From Candidatus Opitulatrix cubana (GTDB taxonomy: Bacteria; Actinomycetota; Actinomycetes; Actinomycetales; Bifidobacteriaceae), in NCBI GenBank assembly GCA_031283665.1, contig JAITBJ010000022.1:1-20182 (forward strand): a DNA stretch of 20,182 bases, given 5' to 3'. Every line of letters starts with the position of its first letter. The stretch's first letter is position 1. Positions 1 to 6,851 of this stretch are shown here, in pieces. Under the pieces are notes generated by a model, which saw only the letters and a program-made list of their open reading frames with translations, had not been told where the DNA came from and ran no database searches. A program made the translations under genes and the position numbers.

Positions 1-107
1 AAATCACTGGTGGATATGCTGATAACACATACCGTCCAAAAACCCAAGTGTCTCGTGGTCAGATGGCTGCATTTATGAACAAGCTATTTATTGCAGGAAA
101 TTTCTAA
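1..107 (+). CDS. C-terminal end of an SLH-domain surface protein (partial)
   Basis: Only the last 34 codons are in the window, read from base 3 to a TAA at 105-107. The peptide runs ITGGYADNTYRP, then a stretch ending VSRGQMAAFMNKLF. This is the second half of an S-layer-homology-type repeat: a G-Y-x-D-x-T-Y-R-P turn followed by a V-S-R-x-x-M-A-x-F helix. Such repeats lie at the end of exported proteins and bind secondary cell wall polymers. The protein ends nine residues after the motif, so this was probably the last repeat. The rest of the protein, its signal peptide and any catalytic domain lie outside the window. The family assignment is fairly sure; the overall function is unknown. Confidence 0.7.
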   Translation, partial: ITGGYADNTYRPKTQVSRGQMAAFMNKLFIAGNF

Positions 108-138
108 TCCGTGTGAAACCGGTAGAGAAACAATTTAA

Positions 139-152
139 ACAGTATAAACTGT
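139..152. promoter_or_regulatory. Small inverted repeat over the trpS -10 box
   Basis: ACAGT-ATAA-ACTGT forms a perfect 5-bp inverted repeat with a 4-base spacer. It overlaps the predicted trpS -10 box at 145-150, which is where a repressor would act. The arms are short and the region is AT-rich, so chance is a real alternative. Confidence 0.25.
145..150 (+). promoter_or_regulatory. Predicted trpS -10 box (leaderless)
   Basis: TAAACT fits TANNNT and ends 6 nt before the trpS ATG at 157, placing the likely transcription start on the A of the start codon. No convincing -35 is visible. The same hexamer at the same distance precedes feoA. Confidence 0.5.
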
Positions 153-156
153 ATAT

Positions 157-1203
157 ATGAGTGAAGAGACTTTTGCTGCTAGCTGGGATAAATCAAAAAA
201 GATTAGTGCCAATTTAGAGAAAAATCCTACTAAATATACATGCCTAACTGGAGATAGACCTACCGGACATTTGCATATCGGGCACTATTTTGGATCTATT
301 CAAGAGCGTGTGAGACTGCAAAATCTTGGTGTGAAAACATATTTGCTCATAGCAGATTTGCAAGTAATCACAGATAGACAAAATACTGAAAATGTACAGG
401 AATATGTTTATTCAAATGTGTTAGATTATTTATCTTGCGGAATAGACCCAGAAAAGACAGTGATTTTTGCACATAGCGCTATTCCTGCATTAAATGAGCT
501 TTTTATTCCGTTTCTATCTTTAGTATCAGAGTCTGAACTACATAGAAATCCCACTGTGAAAGCAGAGTTTGAAGCAAGTGGAAGAACTTTATCTGCCCTG
601 CTTCTCACCTACCCTATTCACCAAGCAGCTGATATTTTATTTTGCAAGTCAAATATAGTTCCTGTGGGGCGCGATCAGCTTCCTCATATAGAAATCACTA
701 GAACTCTCGCGCGGCGTTTTAATGAAAGATATTCATTCATTTTTCCAGAACCACACGGACTGCTAACAAATAGCCCTCTAATCCCTGGCTTAGACGGTAG
801 AAAAATGTCAAAAAGCTATAATAACTCTATTCAGCTATCTTTCACAGAAGCAGAAACTGAAAATATAATAAAAAAGGCAAAAAGTGATTCTGAAAGAAAA
901 ATAACTTTCAATCCTGAAAAACGACCTGAAATATCGGCATTACTAACCACAGCAGCTCTAACTAGCGGCAGAACCGAAGAAGATATTGCAGCAGAAATTG
1001 CAGATGCAGGAGCTGGAGCCCTAAAGCAGTTTGTATCAAAAAACGTTAATGAGTACTTTGCACCCATTAGACAAAAGCGAGCAGAACTAGCAAACGACAA
1101 ATCGTTTATCTCGGATATTATTGAAGAGGGTTGTAAAAAAGCAAATGATATAGCAGTTCAAACTCTTGAAGAGGTAAAATCTGCTATGGGCTTAAAGTAT
1201 TAA
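157..1203 (+). CDS. trpS: Tryptophanyl-tRNA synthetase
   Basis: A class I aminoacyl-tRNA synthetase that charges tRNA-Trp with tryptophan in the cytosol. The Rossmann catalytic core shows the ATP-binding HIGH motif at residues 40-43 (in PTGHLHIGHY) and the KMSKS loop at 216-220 (in GRKMSKSYNNS). A further conserved segment, GRDQLPHIEITR, carries the tryptophan-binding and dimer region. The length of 348 residues is normal for bacterial TrpRS. The N-terminus has about 27 residues before the first core strand, slightly longer than the minimal enzyme. No Shine-Dalgarno precedes the ATG, and a TAAACT -10 box ends 6 nt upstream, so the message is probably leaderless. It is transcribed on its own, downstream of the SLH-protein gene. 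There is no leader peptide or T-box, so attenuation is unlikely. Confidence 0.97.
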   Translation: MSEETFAASWDKSKKISANLEKNPTKYTCLTGDRPTGHLHIGHYFGSIQERVRLQNLGVKTYLLIADLQVITDRQNTENVQEYVYSNVLDYLSCGIDPEKTVIFAHSAIPALNELFIPFLSLVSESELHRNPTVKAEFEASGRTLSALLLTYPIHQAADILFCKSNIVPVGRDQLPHIEITRTLARRFNERYSFIFPEPHGLLTNSPLIPGLDGRKMSKSYNNSIQLSFTEAETENIIKKAKSDSERKITFNPEKRPEISALLTTAALTSGRTEEDIAAEIADAGAGALKQFVSKNVNEYFAPIRQKRAELANDKSFISDIIEEGCKKANDIAVQTLEEVKSAMGLKY

Positions 1204-1251
1204 TAGATTTGAATACTAAATAAAAAGTTTTCAACAATTTAGAACCCTTAT

Positions 1252-1280
1252 TTGACATATATCAGTTTTTAATATACACT
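1252..1280 (+). promoter_or_regulatory. Sigma70-type promoter of the 115-residue gene
   Basis: A perfect -35 TTGACA at 1252-1257, a 17-bp spacer, and a -10 TACACT at 1275-1280. The -10 ends 6 nt before the ATG at 1287, so the predicted transcript starts at the start codon. This is the best -35/-10 pair in the window. Confidence 0.75.
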
Positions 1281-1286
1281 ATTATA

Positions 1287-1634
1287 ATGGCTCAATTTAA
1301 TTTCAATTATGACAGTTTAATTGACTTTGATCAGAGCAATTTTTTATATTTTTCTATGAATGAAAACTATACTAAAGCACTACGCCGCTTGAGAAGAAAA
1401 ACGTATAAACACTACTCTGATGAAAATATAAAAAATTGCTGCCTGAAAATGTTTTATTTTAAAAAAGGTATAAAACCAGATCGTGTAGAAACTATTATAA
1501 CTAATAGAGTTTTGAAAGATAAGATATTTGCTGCTGTAAATATAGCAGATGGTAAAAAACTATATCCTGTGAGTGCAGAGTTTGAAAAAATAAATAGTCA
1601 TTGGAAGTTAATATCTTTTAGATTCGAAAACTAA
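1287..1634 (+). CDS. Hypothetical 115-residue protein
   Basis: I do not recognise a family. The protein is rich in Asn, Lys, Tyr and Phe, with a basic segment (ALRRLRRKTYKHY, about residues 31-43), a CC pair in the middle, and a C-terminal half that looks like beta strands ending HWKLISFRF. No signal peptide or membrane segment is visible, so it is probably a small cytosolic alpha/beta protein. The case for a real gene is its excellent promoter (TTGACA, 17 bp, TACACT) that places the transcript start on the ATG, with no competing overlapping frame. It runs convergently into the FeoC-like gene, with 10 nt between the stop codons. The basic segment could suggest nucleic-acid contact, but that is a guess. 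Confidence 0.7.
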   Translation: MAQFNFNYDSLIDFDQSNFLYFSMNENYTKALRRLRRKTYKHYSDENIKNCCLKMFYFKKGIKPDRVETIITNRVLKDKIFAAVNIADGKKLYPVSAEFEKINSHWKLISFRFEN

Positions 1635-1644
1635 TTATAGTATA

Positions 1645-1821
1645 TTAAAACTTATTAAAAGCACATTTCAAAATGCAATTATTACAGGTTAAAACAGATA
1701 TACCATCTACTTCATTTTTTAGCAGTCTTGCAAAATCATAGGAAATATTGAGCTCCATAGCTAATTCATAAACAGGAAGTTGACTAATTTTGCACTCTAT
1801 ATTATTTGTTAACTCTTTCAC
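1645..1821 (-). CDS. Small FeoC-like Cys-cluster protein, GTG start
   Basis: A 58-codon frame immediately after feoB. It starts at GTG (1821-1819) and stops at TAA (1647-1645). A strong Shine-Dalgarno, GAGAGG, overlaps the feoB TGA and sits 7 nt before the GTG, and the gap to feoB is 10 nt. This is good evidence that it is translated as the third gene of the feo operon. The middle of the protein (ELAMELNISYDFARLLKNE, about residues 19-37) looks like a helix-turn-helix. The end carries a CNNCILKC cluster (Cys46, Cys49, Cys53). A winged-helix-like part followed by a Cys cluster is the plan of FeoC, the small regulator or partner of FeoB, although the spacing differs from the enterobacterial protein and the conserved Trp is missing. 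Context, start signals and layout support FeoC-like; homology is unproven. An ATG at 1823-1821 is followed at once by TGA and cannot be the start. Confidence 0.62.
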   Translation of the reverse strand: MKELTNNIECKISQLPVYELAMELNISYDFARLLKNEVDGISVLTCNNCILKCAFNKF

Positions 1822-1831
1822 ATTTTACCTC

Positions 1832-3832
1832 TCAAAATAGATGAACCGCTATTTGATAAAATAATACACTAAAAACATAAGCTAAAGTCAAAGACACTCC
1901 CACACTAACTAATGACTGCCTCAGTCCAAACTCACTTTTAATCCCTATAACAGTAGCCATACACGGAATATATAGTAAAATAAAAAGCATAAATGAAAAC
2001 GCTGCTAAACTCGTGCGTCCGCCTGATGTTAGATTTAGTGTATTTTGCAAATTTTTGGACAAAGCCAAATCCCTAGAATTAGTAGCAGATTCATCTGAAT
2101 CCTTAGCCTTATCTGAATCACTGGCCTCATCTGAATTAATAGAATAAGCATTTTCTAATGATCCTAAAACCACCTCTTTTGCTAAAAACCCACTAATAAC
2201 TGCTTGAGATAAATGCCAATCTCCAAATCCTGCTGGTTCAAAAATTTGCGCTGTGCCGCGAGCTAATACCCCGTATGCAGAATTGTTAACATTTTTTACA
2301 TTTCCAAATGTATCATCAGCGCTTGTCCCGTCAAGAGAGGCTCGCGGCACAGGTATAGCTTGCAGACACCACAAAACAGCTAAAACGCAAACTATTACTC
2401 GTCCAGCACCTAATAAGAAATTAGATAGTTTAGAAAAAGATGATTTAAAAATATATGACAGTTTTGGAAGCTGATAAACCGGCAAATGAATAATCATTGC
2501 AGAAATTGCATCTTCTTTTATTCCTTTTCTTTTATTAATAGTTTTTCTTATTATTTTAATAGTAAGAGAAATACCCAAAATAAATATCACACTTATTATA
2601 TAAAGTAGAAAAACTATTAGCCCAGCAGTCTCATAGAAAAAAGCATGAGCTAAAACTATAAAAATTGAAAATCTTGCAGAGCATAAACTATATGGAATCA
2701 CAAATGCTGTGCTTTTTCTAATAGTAGATGTTTTTAGCACTCGCGTGGCTTTTATAGCAGGCAAATTGCATCCAAATCCAATAATTATCGGTATTACACT
2801 TTTCCCCTCTAATCCAATAGAGCGCATAAGTTTATCTGTTACTAATGCAGCCCTTGACAAATATCCACACCCCTCCAAAATTGCTAATGATATAAAAATA
2901 AAAAGCATAGGCGGCACAAACTCTAAAAGAGTGAAAACAGTTTCTATCACTGTGTTTTCTATAAATGCTTGAATTAGGCCCGTTCCAAATAAATTATCAT
3001 AACCGCTTATTACAAAATCTCTAACTTGGTTATCTATAAAATCTATTATAGGAAAAGATGCAAATGTGGAAAGCTGAAAAACTAAAAACAGCAAGCCTAA
3101 AAACACAAACGGTCCTATAATTTTATTAAGTAAAACTTTATCTAATCTATCTGAAAAAGTTAGCTTATCGTAATCAGATATAGATAATTTCTTTTCAACA
3201 CTAGATACCCATTTTATATTATCTTCAAAATGCAATTTTGCGAAACTCACTGGATTCACTTTTTGATTATCACTAACTTTTTTTATCTCTTTTTCATCTG
3301 AATTAGATTGGTTTTCTAATAAAGCACTAACTTTTTCCTCTAAACTTTTAACACTTTTTTTATCTCTTGCATCAAGCAAAATTGCAGGTGCCTCAAGCGT
3401 TTTAGAAATAAAAGCAGTATCAAACTCTATTCCTCTTTTTTTAGCAATGTCTGCCATAGAAATAGCAAACACAATTGGTATATCTAATTTTTTCAGCTGT
3501 GCATAAAGATAAAGACTTCTTGAAATATGCATAGCATCTGCCACTAATATAATCAAATCTGGATAAAGTAAATTGCTTTTATCTACTAAAACATCTACCG
3601 CTGCCTTTTCATCTATACTATTATGAATTAGAGAAATTATTCCCGGCAAGTCAATGAGTGTATTACTCCCCCATTTGCCCTGTGCCACAGTTACTGTAGT
3701 GCCTGGAGCATTAACTATTTTTTGGTTTCCACCTGTAATAGTATTAAAAAGTGTGGATTTGCCAACATTTGAATTGCCAACAAGAGCGACTGTTTTTGTT
3801 TTAGAAACTGTTTTCAATTTATAATCAGACAT
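1832..3832 (-). CDS. feoB: Ferrous iron transporter FeoB
   Basis: Inner-membrane Fe2+ transporter with a cytosolic N-terminal GTPase domain. G1 is GNSNVGKS at residues 19-26, the switch-I threonines are near 45-48, and G3 is DLPG at 61-64. A helical spacer follows, then two gate regions. The first has GYLSRAAL and GFGCNLPA with its conserved Cys; the second has LLYIPCMATVIG near the end. The total of 666 residues is a little short for the family. Two guanine-recognition motifs deviate: G4 reads SMAD (125-128) instead of NxxD, and G5 reads DAR (154-156) instead of SA[KR]. Nucleotide specificity may therefore be relaxed. A variable loop near residues 564-581 contains a Ser/Asp-rich 6-residue repeat. 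The gene follows feoA by 8 nt without a clear Shine-Dalgarno and precedes the FeoC-like gene. Confidence 0.95.
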   Translation of the reverse strand: MSDYKLKTVSKTKTVALVGNSNVGKSTLFNTITGGNQKIVNAPGTTVTVAQGKWGSNTLIDLPGIISLIHNSIDEKAAVDVLVDKSNLLYPDLIILVADAMHISRSLYLYAQLKKLDIPIVFAISMADIAKKRGIEFDTAFISKTLEAPAILLDARDKKSVKSLEEKVSALLENQSNSDEKEIKKVSDNQKVNPVSFAKLHFEDNIKWVSSVEKKLSISDYDKLTFSDRLDKVLLNKIIGPFVFLGLLFLVFQLSTFASFPIIDFIDNQVRDFVISGYDNLFGTGLIQAFIENTVIETVFTLLEFVPPMLFIFISLAILEGCGYLSRAALVTDKLMRSIGLEGKSVIPIIIGFGCNLPAIKATRVLKTSTIRKSTAFVIPYSLCSARFSIFIVLAHAFFYETAGLIVFLLYIISVIFILGISLTIKIIRKTINKRKGIKEDAISAMIIHLPVYQLPKLSYIFKSSFSKLSNFLLGAGRVIVCVLAVLWCLQAIPVPRASLDGTSADDTFGNVKNVNNSAYGVLARGTAQIFEPAGFGDWHLSQAVISGFLAKEVVLGSLENAYSINSDEASDSDKAKDSDESATNSRDLALSKNLQNTLNLTSGGRTSLAAFSFMLFILLYIPCMATVIGIKSEFGLRQSLVSVGVSLTLAYVFSVLFYQIAVHLF
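2091..2144. repeat. Three 18-bp tandem repeats inside feoB
   Basis: Three imperfect 18-bp units (2091-2108, 2109-2126, 2127-2144) share the core ATCTGAAT. In frame they encode a six-residue Ser/Asp/Lys/Glu-rich repeat (NSDEAS, DSDKAK, DSDESA) in a loop between the last membrane regions of FeoB. The in-frame period means that changes in copy number would not break the gene. Confidence 0.75.
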
Positions 3833-3840
3833 ATTTTAAA

Positions 3841-4062
3841 TCAAATATATTTTACCACTAGCGACTTTGCAATATGCGGTGATATTCCAATTCTTTCTGT
3901 TCCTTTTGAAATAAGTAAAGATCCAAAAGGACAATACTGGCAAACTCTCAATTTTGATCCAATTCTCAACCCTAATTCACATAACCTCAAAGTCTCATCA
4001 TCTGAAAGATTGACAGATACTATTTCGCAATTTTTATCTATCGGACAATCAGATAATAACAT
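3841..4062 (-). CDS. feoA: FeoA domain protein
   Basis: A 73-residue cytosolic SH3-like protein that supports FeoB-dependent Fe2+ uptake. It shows the usual FeoA layout: an acidic LSDDETLRLCELGLRIGSKLRV segment, with the L-x-x-L-G-L/I-x-x-G-x turn typical of the family, then strands ending in a glycine-isoleucine hairpin (GISPHIAKSLVV). It is the first gene of the feo operon, with feoB starting 8 nt downstream. A promoter (TTGGCG, 17 bp, TAAACT) ends 6 nt before its ATG, so the feo transcript is predicted to be leaderless. There are several extra cysteines (DCPIDKNC near the N-terminus and CQYC in the middle). These are unusual for FeoA and might bind metal, but that is inference. Confidence 0.88.
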   Translation of the reverse strand: MLLSDCPIDKNCEIVSVNLSDDETLRLCELGLRIGSKLRVCQYCPFGSLLISKGTERIGISPHIAKSLVVKYI

Positions 4063-4068
4063 AAATTA

Positions 4069-4097
4069 AGTTTACCATTTATAAAAGCCATCGCCAA
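4069..4097 (-). promoter_or_regulatory. Promoter of the feo operon
   Basis: On the minus strand: -35 TTGGCG (4097-4092), a 17-bp spacer, then -10 TAAACT (4074-4069) preceded by TGG, an extended -10. The -10 ends 6 nt before the feoA ATG. I see no clear Fur or DtxR palindrome in the short gap. Confidence 0.6.
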
Positions 4098-4106
4098 GTA
4101 AACGGC

Positions 4107-4131
4107 AAAAAGCAAATAATAAAAATTGCTT
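4107..4131 (-). terminator. Weak terminator after fmt
   Basis: On the minus strand AAGCAA (4131-4126) can pair with TTGCTT (4115-4110) across a 10-base loop, and more T residues follow. The stem starts within the fmt stop codon. It is short and AT-rich, so a partial terminator at best, but it sits between fmt and the feo promoter where one is expected. Confidence 0.4.
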
Positions 4132-5113
4132 ATAGAAAGCGGCTATGATTTCCTAGTTTTGCACCGTTTATAAAGCTCGCAGCATTTACTATATTTCGCG
4201 ACGGGATTTGAACCTGCAAAAGCTCTAAAAATCCAGCGAAGCATTTTACAAAAAGCTGCTTTTTTGAAAAAAGAATATCTCCTGTTTTTAGATTCTCACT
4301 TGAATTTGACTTATCGGAAATAAGTGATGCTAAAATATCAGGATATTTTTTTTCAATATAAAACTTTGAATCTAAAATAAAAAGCTCTTGGGTTTTATCC
4401 TCATCTATTTGCAAAAGAGCTTTTGCTTTTGGATAGGGATTATACGCTCTTATTTTGCTGTCAATTGCAGCTGCAGATTCAGACCAATTTATATTTGATA
4501 GCTCTTTATTTAATTTAGGAGCTAAACTGACCTTACCAATTTGATCATATAGTTTAATCTGTCCTGTTTGCAAATTAGAAAAAGTTTCTAAAAGCAGTTT
4601 AGCTCCTATAAATGATAGTTCATTTAATAAACTGCCTGAGGTTTCCCTACCTGTTAATTCAAACTCTTTTTGCATCGCAATTTTGCCAGTATCCATGCCC
4701 TCATCTATTTTGAAAGTGCTTACTCCTGTTTTTCCAGCACCGCTCAAAATAGCATTTTGCACAGGTGCTGCACCACGGAACGCTGGCAAAAGTGAAAAAT
4801 GCAAATTGAACCAGCCCAGTTTTGTGCTGTGCAAAATGCTATCTTTCAAAATAAAGCCATATGCCACCACAGCTGCTGCATCTATTTTGAGCTCTTTTAT
4901 TTTTTCAATAGTTTCTGCTGCATTTGGATTATCAGTAATCACTTCAATTCCTAGTCTTTCAGCTGCAATTTGCACAGGTGATTTTATAAGTTTGCCTGAG
5001 CGGCCTTTTTTTGCGCTCTCGCGAGTTAAAACGCATTTGATATTAAAGTTTTTTGCTAAAATCTCTAAACTTGGAACGGCAGCATCTGGCGTGCCCGCAA
5101 ATAATATATTCAT
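4130..5113 (-). CDS. fmt: Methionyl-tRNA formyltransferase
   Basis: Transfers a formyl group from 10-formyltetrahydrofolate to initiator Met-tRNA, marking it for translation initiation. The N-terminal formyltransferase fold begins MNILFAGTPDAAVPSL. The active-site set is present: Asn103 and His105 in FNLHFSLLP and Asp141 in GMDTG, with the RGAAPVQNAI segment between. The C-terminal OB-like tRNA-binding domain ends at residue 327, a normal length. The start is fixed by the conserved N-terminus and by an AGAGGAAAG Shine-Dalgarno that overlaps the stop of the antiporter gene, although its spacing to ATG is rather long. It follows that gene by 19 nt and is probably cotranscribed with it. No def gene is in the window. 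Confidence 0.95.
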   Translation of the reverse strand: MNILFAGTPDAAVPSLEILAKNFNIKCVLTRESAKKGRSGKLIKSPVQIAAERLGIEVITDNPNAAETIEKIKELKIDAAAVVAYGFILKDSILHSTKLGWFNLHFSLLPAFRGAAPVQNAILSGAGKTGVSTFKIDEGMDTGKIAMQKEFELTGRETSGSLLNELSFIGAKLLLETFSNLQTGQIKLYDQIGKVSLAPKLNKELSNINWSESAAAIDSKIRAYNPYPKAKALLQIDEDKTQELFILDSKFYIEKKYPDILASLISDKSNSSENLKTGDILFSKKQLFVKCFAGFLELLQVQIPSRNIVNAASFINGAKLGNHSRFL

Positions 5114-5132
5114 TTTGATTTGGCACTTTCCT

Positions 5133-6740
5133 CTAATGAATTATATTCTTTTTCATATTATGTGCTGAAAGTGCAAGTGTCGCTTCTCGGTGATCTAATC
5201 TTCTCAAAAAGAGTTTTGCTATATCTTGATCTATTTCTTTAGCGTTCATAGCATCAATTAGAGCTAACCGCTGACCTTCTATTACATCTTGCAAAAACTC
5301 GTCAACAAATTCATCTTTATCAGTTCCATAAACATTATCTAATCTTTGATACTGGTCCCAAACATATTTTAGATAATTAGTATCTACTGCCCCATGCGAA
5401 TCTTTTTCTATATATCTAACAGCACGCCTAACAGTGTCTGTCATAAGTTTTTGAGCTTTTTTATATTCCTCATTCATATATGATTTTCTTTTAGGATCAA
5501 ACTTTACTACTTTTTTCATCAAAAGCGGTAAGGTGTTCCCTTGAATTAGTAAAGTAAATAGCACTACTATTAAAGCTGTAAACTTTATAAAATAACCATC
5601 AAAAAAAGAATTATCAGGAACTATATCGGCAGGAATAGATGCTGCTGCTGCAAGTGTGACCACTCCTCTCATACCAGCCCATGAAACTAAAAGATTTTCT
5701 GATTTTGTAAAATGTTTACTAGCATCTCTTTTTTTGCCAAAAATTTTAGCTATTAGCTCTGCTATCCAGTGCCATGCGTAAATCCATGAAAATCTAACTA
5801 CTAACAAAACAGCTACAATTAGCAAACCTACACCCAGTGCATAAATAGGTGTGGAAGATCCAAACGCTTGATCAGAAATAGTTTTATGAACTTGCAAACC
5901 CATATATGCAAACACAAAGATTTCTAATAGTGAATCAACAGACCTCCAAAGATTTCTCTCTTGTATTCTAGTATCATAATTTGAGTTTAGCGATGATTTT
6001 TCTACTACGAATCCAGCAGAAACTACAGCCATAACTCCTGATGCATGGAAAAGATTTTCTGATAAAAAGAAAACAAAAAATGGAATTATTAACGTAAAAA
6101 CTGTAATAAATGATGGATTTTCAAAAAGACGACGAATTGAATTAGTCAAAAATCCAAAAATCACACCCACTAATATACCAACAAATGTGGTATAAACCAT
6201 AAGCATAACAGGAGATGGTATAAAAAGCTCCTTTTCAAAAGTTTGAGATGCTGCAAATGAGAAGAGTGTTAAAGCAATAGCATCATTTATCAAAGATTCT
6301 CCTGTCAAAACAGACATTATTTTACGAGGCAGGTGAAGTTTTTTACCAATAGCTACCGCTGAAACAGCGTCAGGAGGTGCTACTGTAGCGCCTAGCAATA
6401 GCGCTGCAGCAAATGGCATAGAGGGCACAACAGCATTAAATACTAATGCTACGACAAAAGCGGTGACTGTTACTAACCCTATGCCAAGAGATATTATATG
6501 AACTCTCAGCTGCATAAACTTGAATGACGACAAATTTCGTGCTGAAGAAAACAAAATAGGGGGCAAAACTATTTCAATTAGCATATATGGATCTATAGCC
6601 ACGTCAGGCAGGTTTGGGATAAATGACATTATTCCAAAAATTATTAAAACTGTTATATGAGGCTGAAAGTTTCGTCTTTCAGAAATAGCTGCAACTGCTA
6701 CAGATAATAAAACAACTATTAGCAGGTAAATTACTTCCAT
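5133..6740 (-). CDS. CPA1-family Na+(K+)/H+ antiporter
   Basis: A 535-residue membrane antiporter that exchanges cytosolic Na+ or K+ for protons, serving pH and salt homeostasis. About a dozen hydrophobic segments fill residues 1-410, followed by a charged cytosolic tail of about 120 residues. Family motifs are visible: the unwound helix GATVAPPDAVSAVAI with Asp124, and GESLINDA with the ion-binding Asp153 (residues 147-154). LLVSWAGMRGVVTLAAA is the classical CPA1 arginine-containing helix. It resembles YjcE/NhaP-type exchangers; the transported ion cannot be read from sequence. A TAGACT -10 box ends 6 nt before the ATG, so it should begin a leaderless two-gene transcript with fmt. Confidence 0.92.
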   Translation of the reverse strand: MEVIYLLIVVLLSVAVAAISERRNFQPHITVLIIFGIMSFIPNLPDVAIDPYMLIEIVLPPILFSSARNLSSFKFMQLRVHIISLGIGLVTVTAFVVALVFNAVVPSMPFAAALLLGATVAPPDAVSAVAIGKKLHLPRKIMSVLTGESLINDAIALTLFSFAASQTFEKELFIPSPVMLMVYTTFVGILVGVIFGFLTNSIRRLFENPSFITVFTLIIPFFVFFLSENLFHASGVMAVVSAGFVVEKSSLNSNYDTRIQERNLWRSVDSLLEIFVFAYMGLQVHKTISDQAFGSSTPIYALGVGLLIVAVLLVVRFSWIYAWHWIAELIAKIFGKKRDASKHFTKSENLLVSWAGMRGVVTLAAAASIPADIVPDNSFFDGYFIKFTALIVVLFTLLIQGNTLPLLMKKVVKFDPKRKSYMNEEYKKAQKLMTDTVRRAVRYIEKDSHGAVDTNYLKYVWDQYQRLDNVYGTDKDEFVDEFLQDVIEGQRLALIDAMNAKEIDQDIAKLFLRRLDHREATLALSAHNMKKNIIH

Positions 6741-6746
6741 GCTTTA

Positions 6747-6752
6747 AGTCTA
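6747..6752 (-). promoter_or_regulatory. Predicted -10 box of the antiporter gene (leaderless)
   Basis: TAGACT on the minus strand ends 6 nt before the ATG at 6740. There is no TGN extension and no convincing -35, so it rests mainly on matching the spacing seen at other genes here. Confidence 0.4.
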
Positions 6753-6791
6753 CCTTATTTTTATGTTTACAGTTTAATTTTCTGTATTTAG

Positions 6792-6851
6792 TGATTTACT
6801 ATCACTTATTTACTACTACCTATTTATTGTCGCGCCTATTTACTATCGCGC
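6792..6851. repeat. Four-copy degenerate 14-16 bp tandem repeat
   Basis: Units at 6792-6805, 6806-6819, 6820-6835 and 6836-6851 share the core TATTTAYTRY on the plus strand. The last unit contains the final codons and stop of the YccA-like gene, so the others look like repeated copies of that gene's tail (codons RDSK-stop) extending into the gap before the antiporter gene. The first unit, with the base before it, also forms a GTGAT/ATCAC inverted repeat (6791-6805). Confidence 0.6.

Noticed and set aside
1283..1288. Perfect TATAAT just before the 115-residue gene
   Set aside because: It overlaps the ATG and lies 25 bp from the TTGACA. TACACT at 1275-1280 has the correct 17-bp spacing.
1821..1823. 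ATG as the start of the FeoC-like gene
   Set aside because: It is followed immediately by TGA. The GTG two bases further is in the open frame and has proper Shine-Dalgarno spacing.
4683..5168. 161-codon plus-strand open frame over fmt
   Set aside because: It is antisense to a clear fmt gene with intact catalytic residues and shows no family features of its own.
6792..6851. CRISPR array
   Set aside because: Units are 14-16 bp, degenerate and contiguous without spacers, and no cas genes are present.
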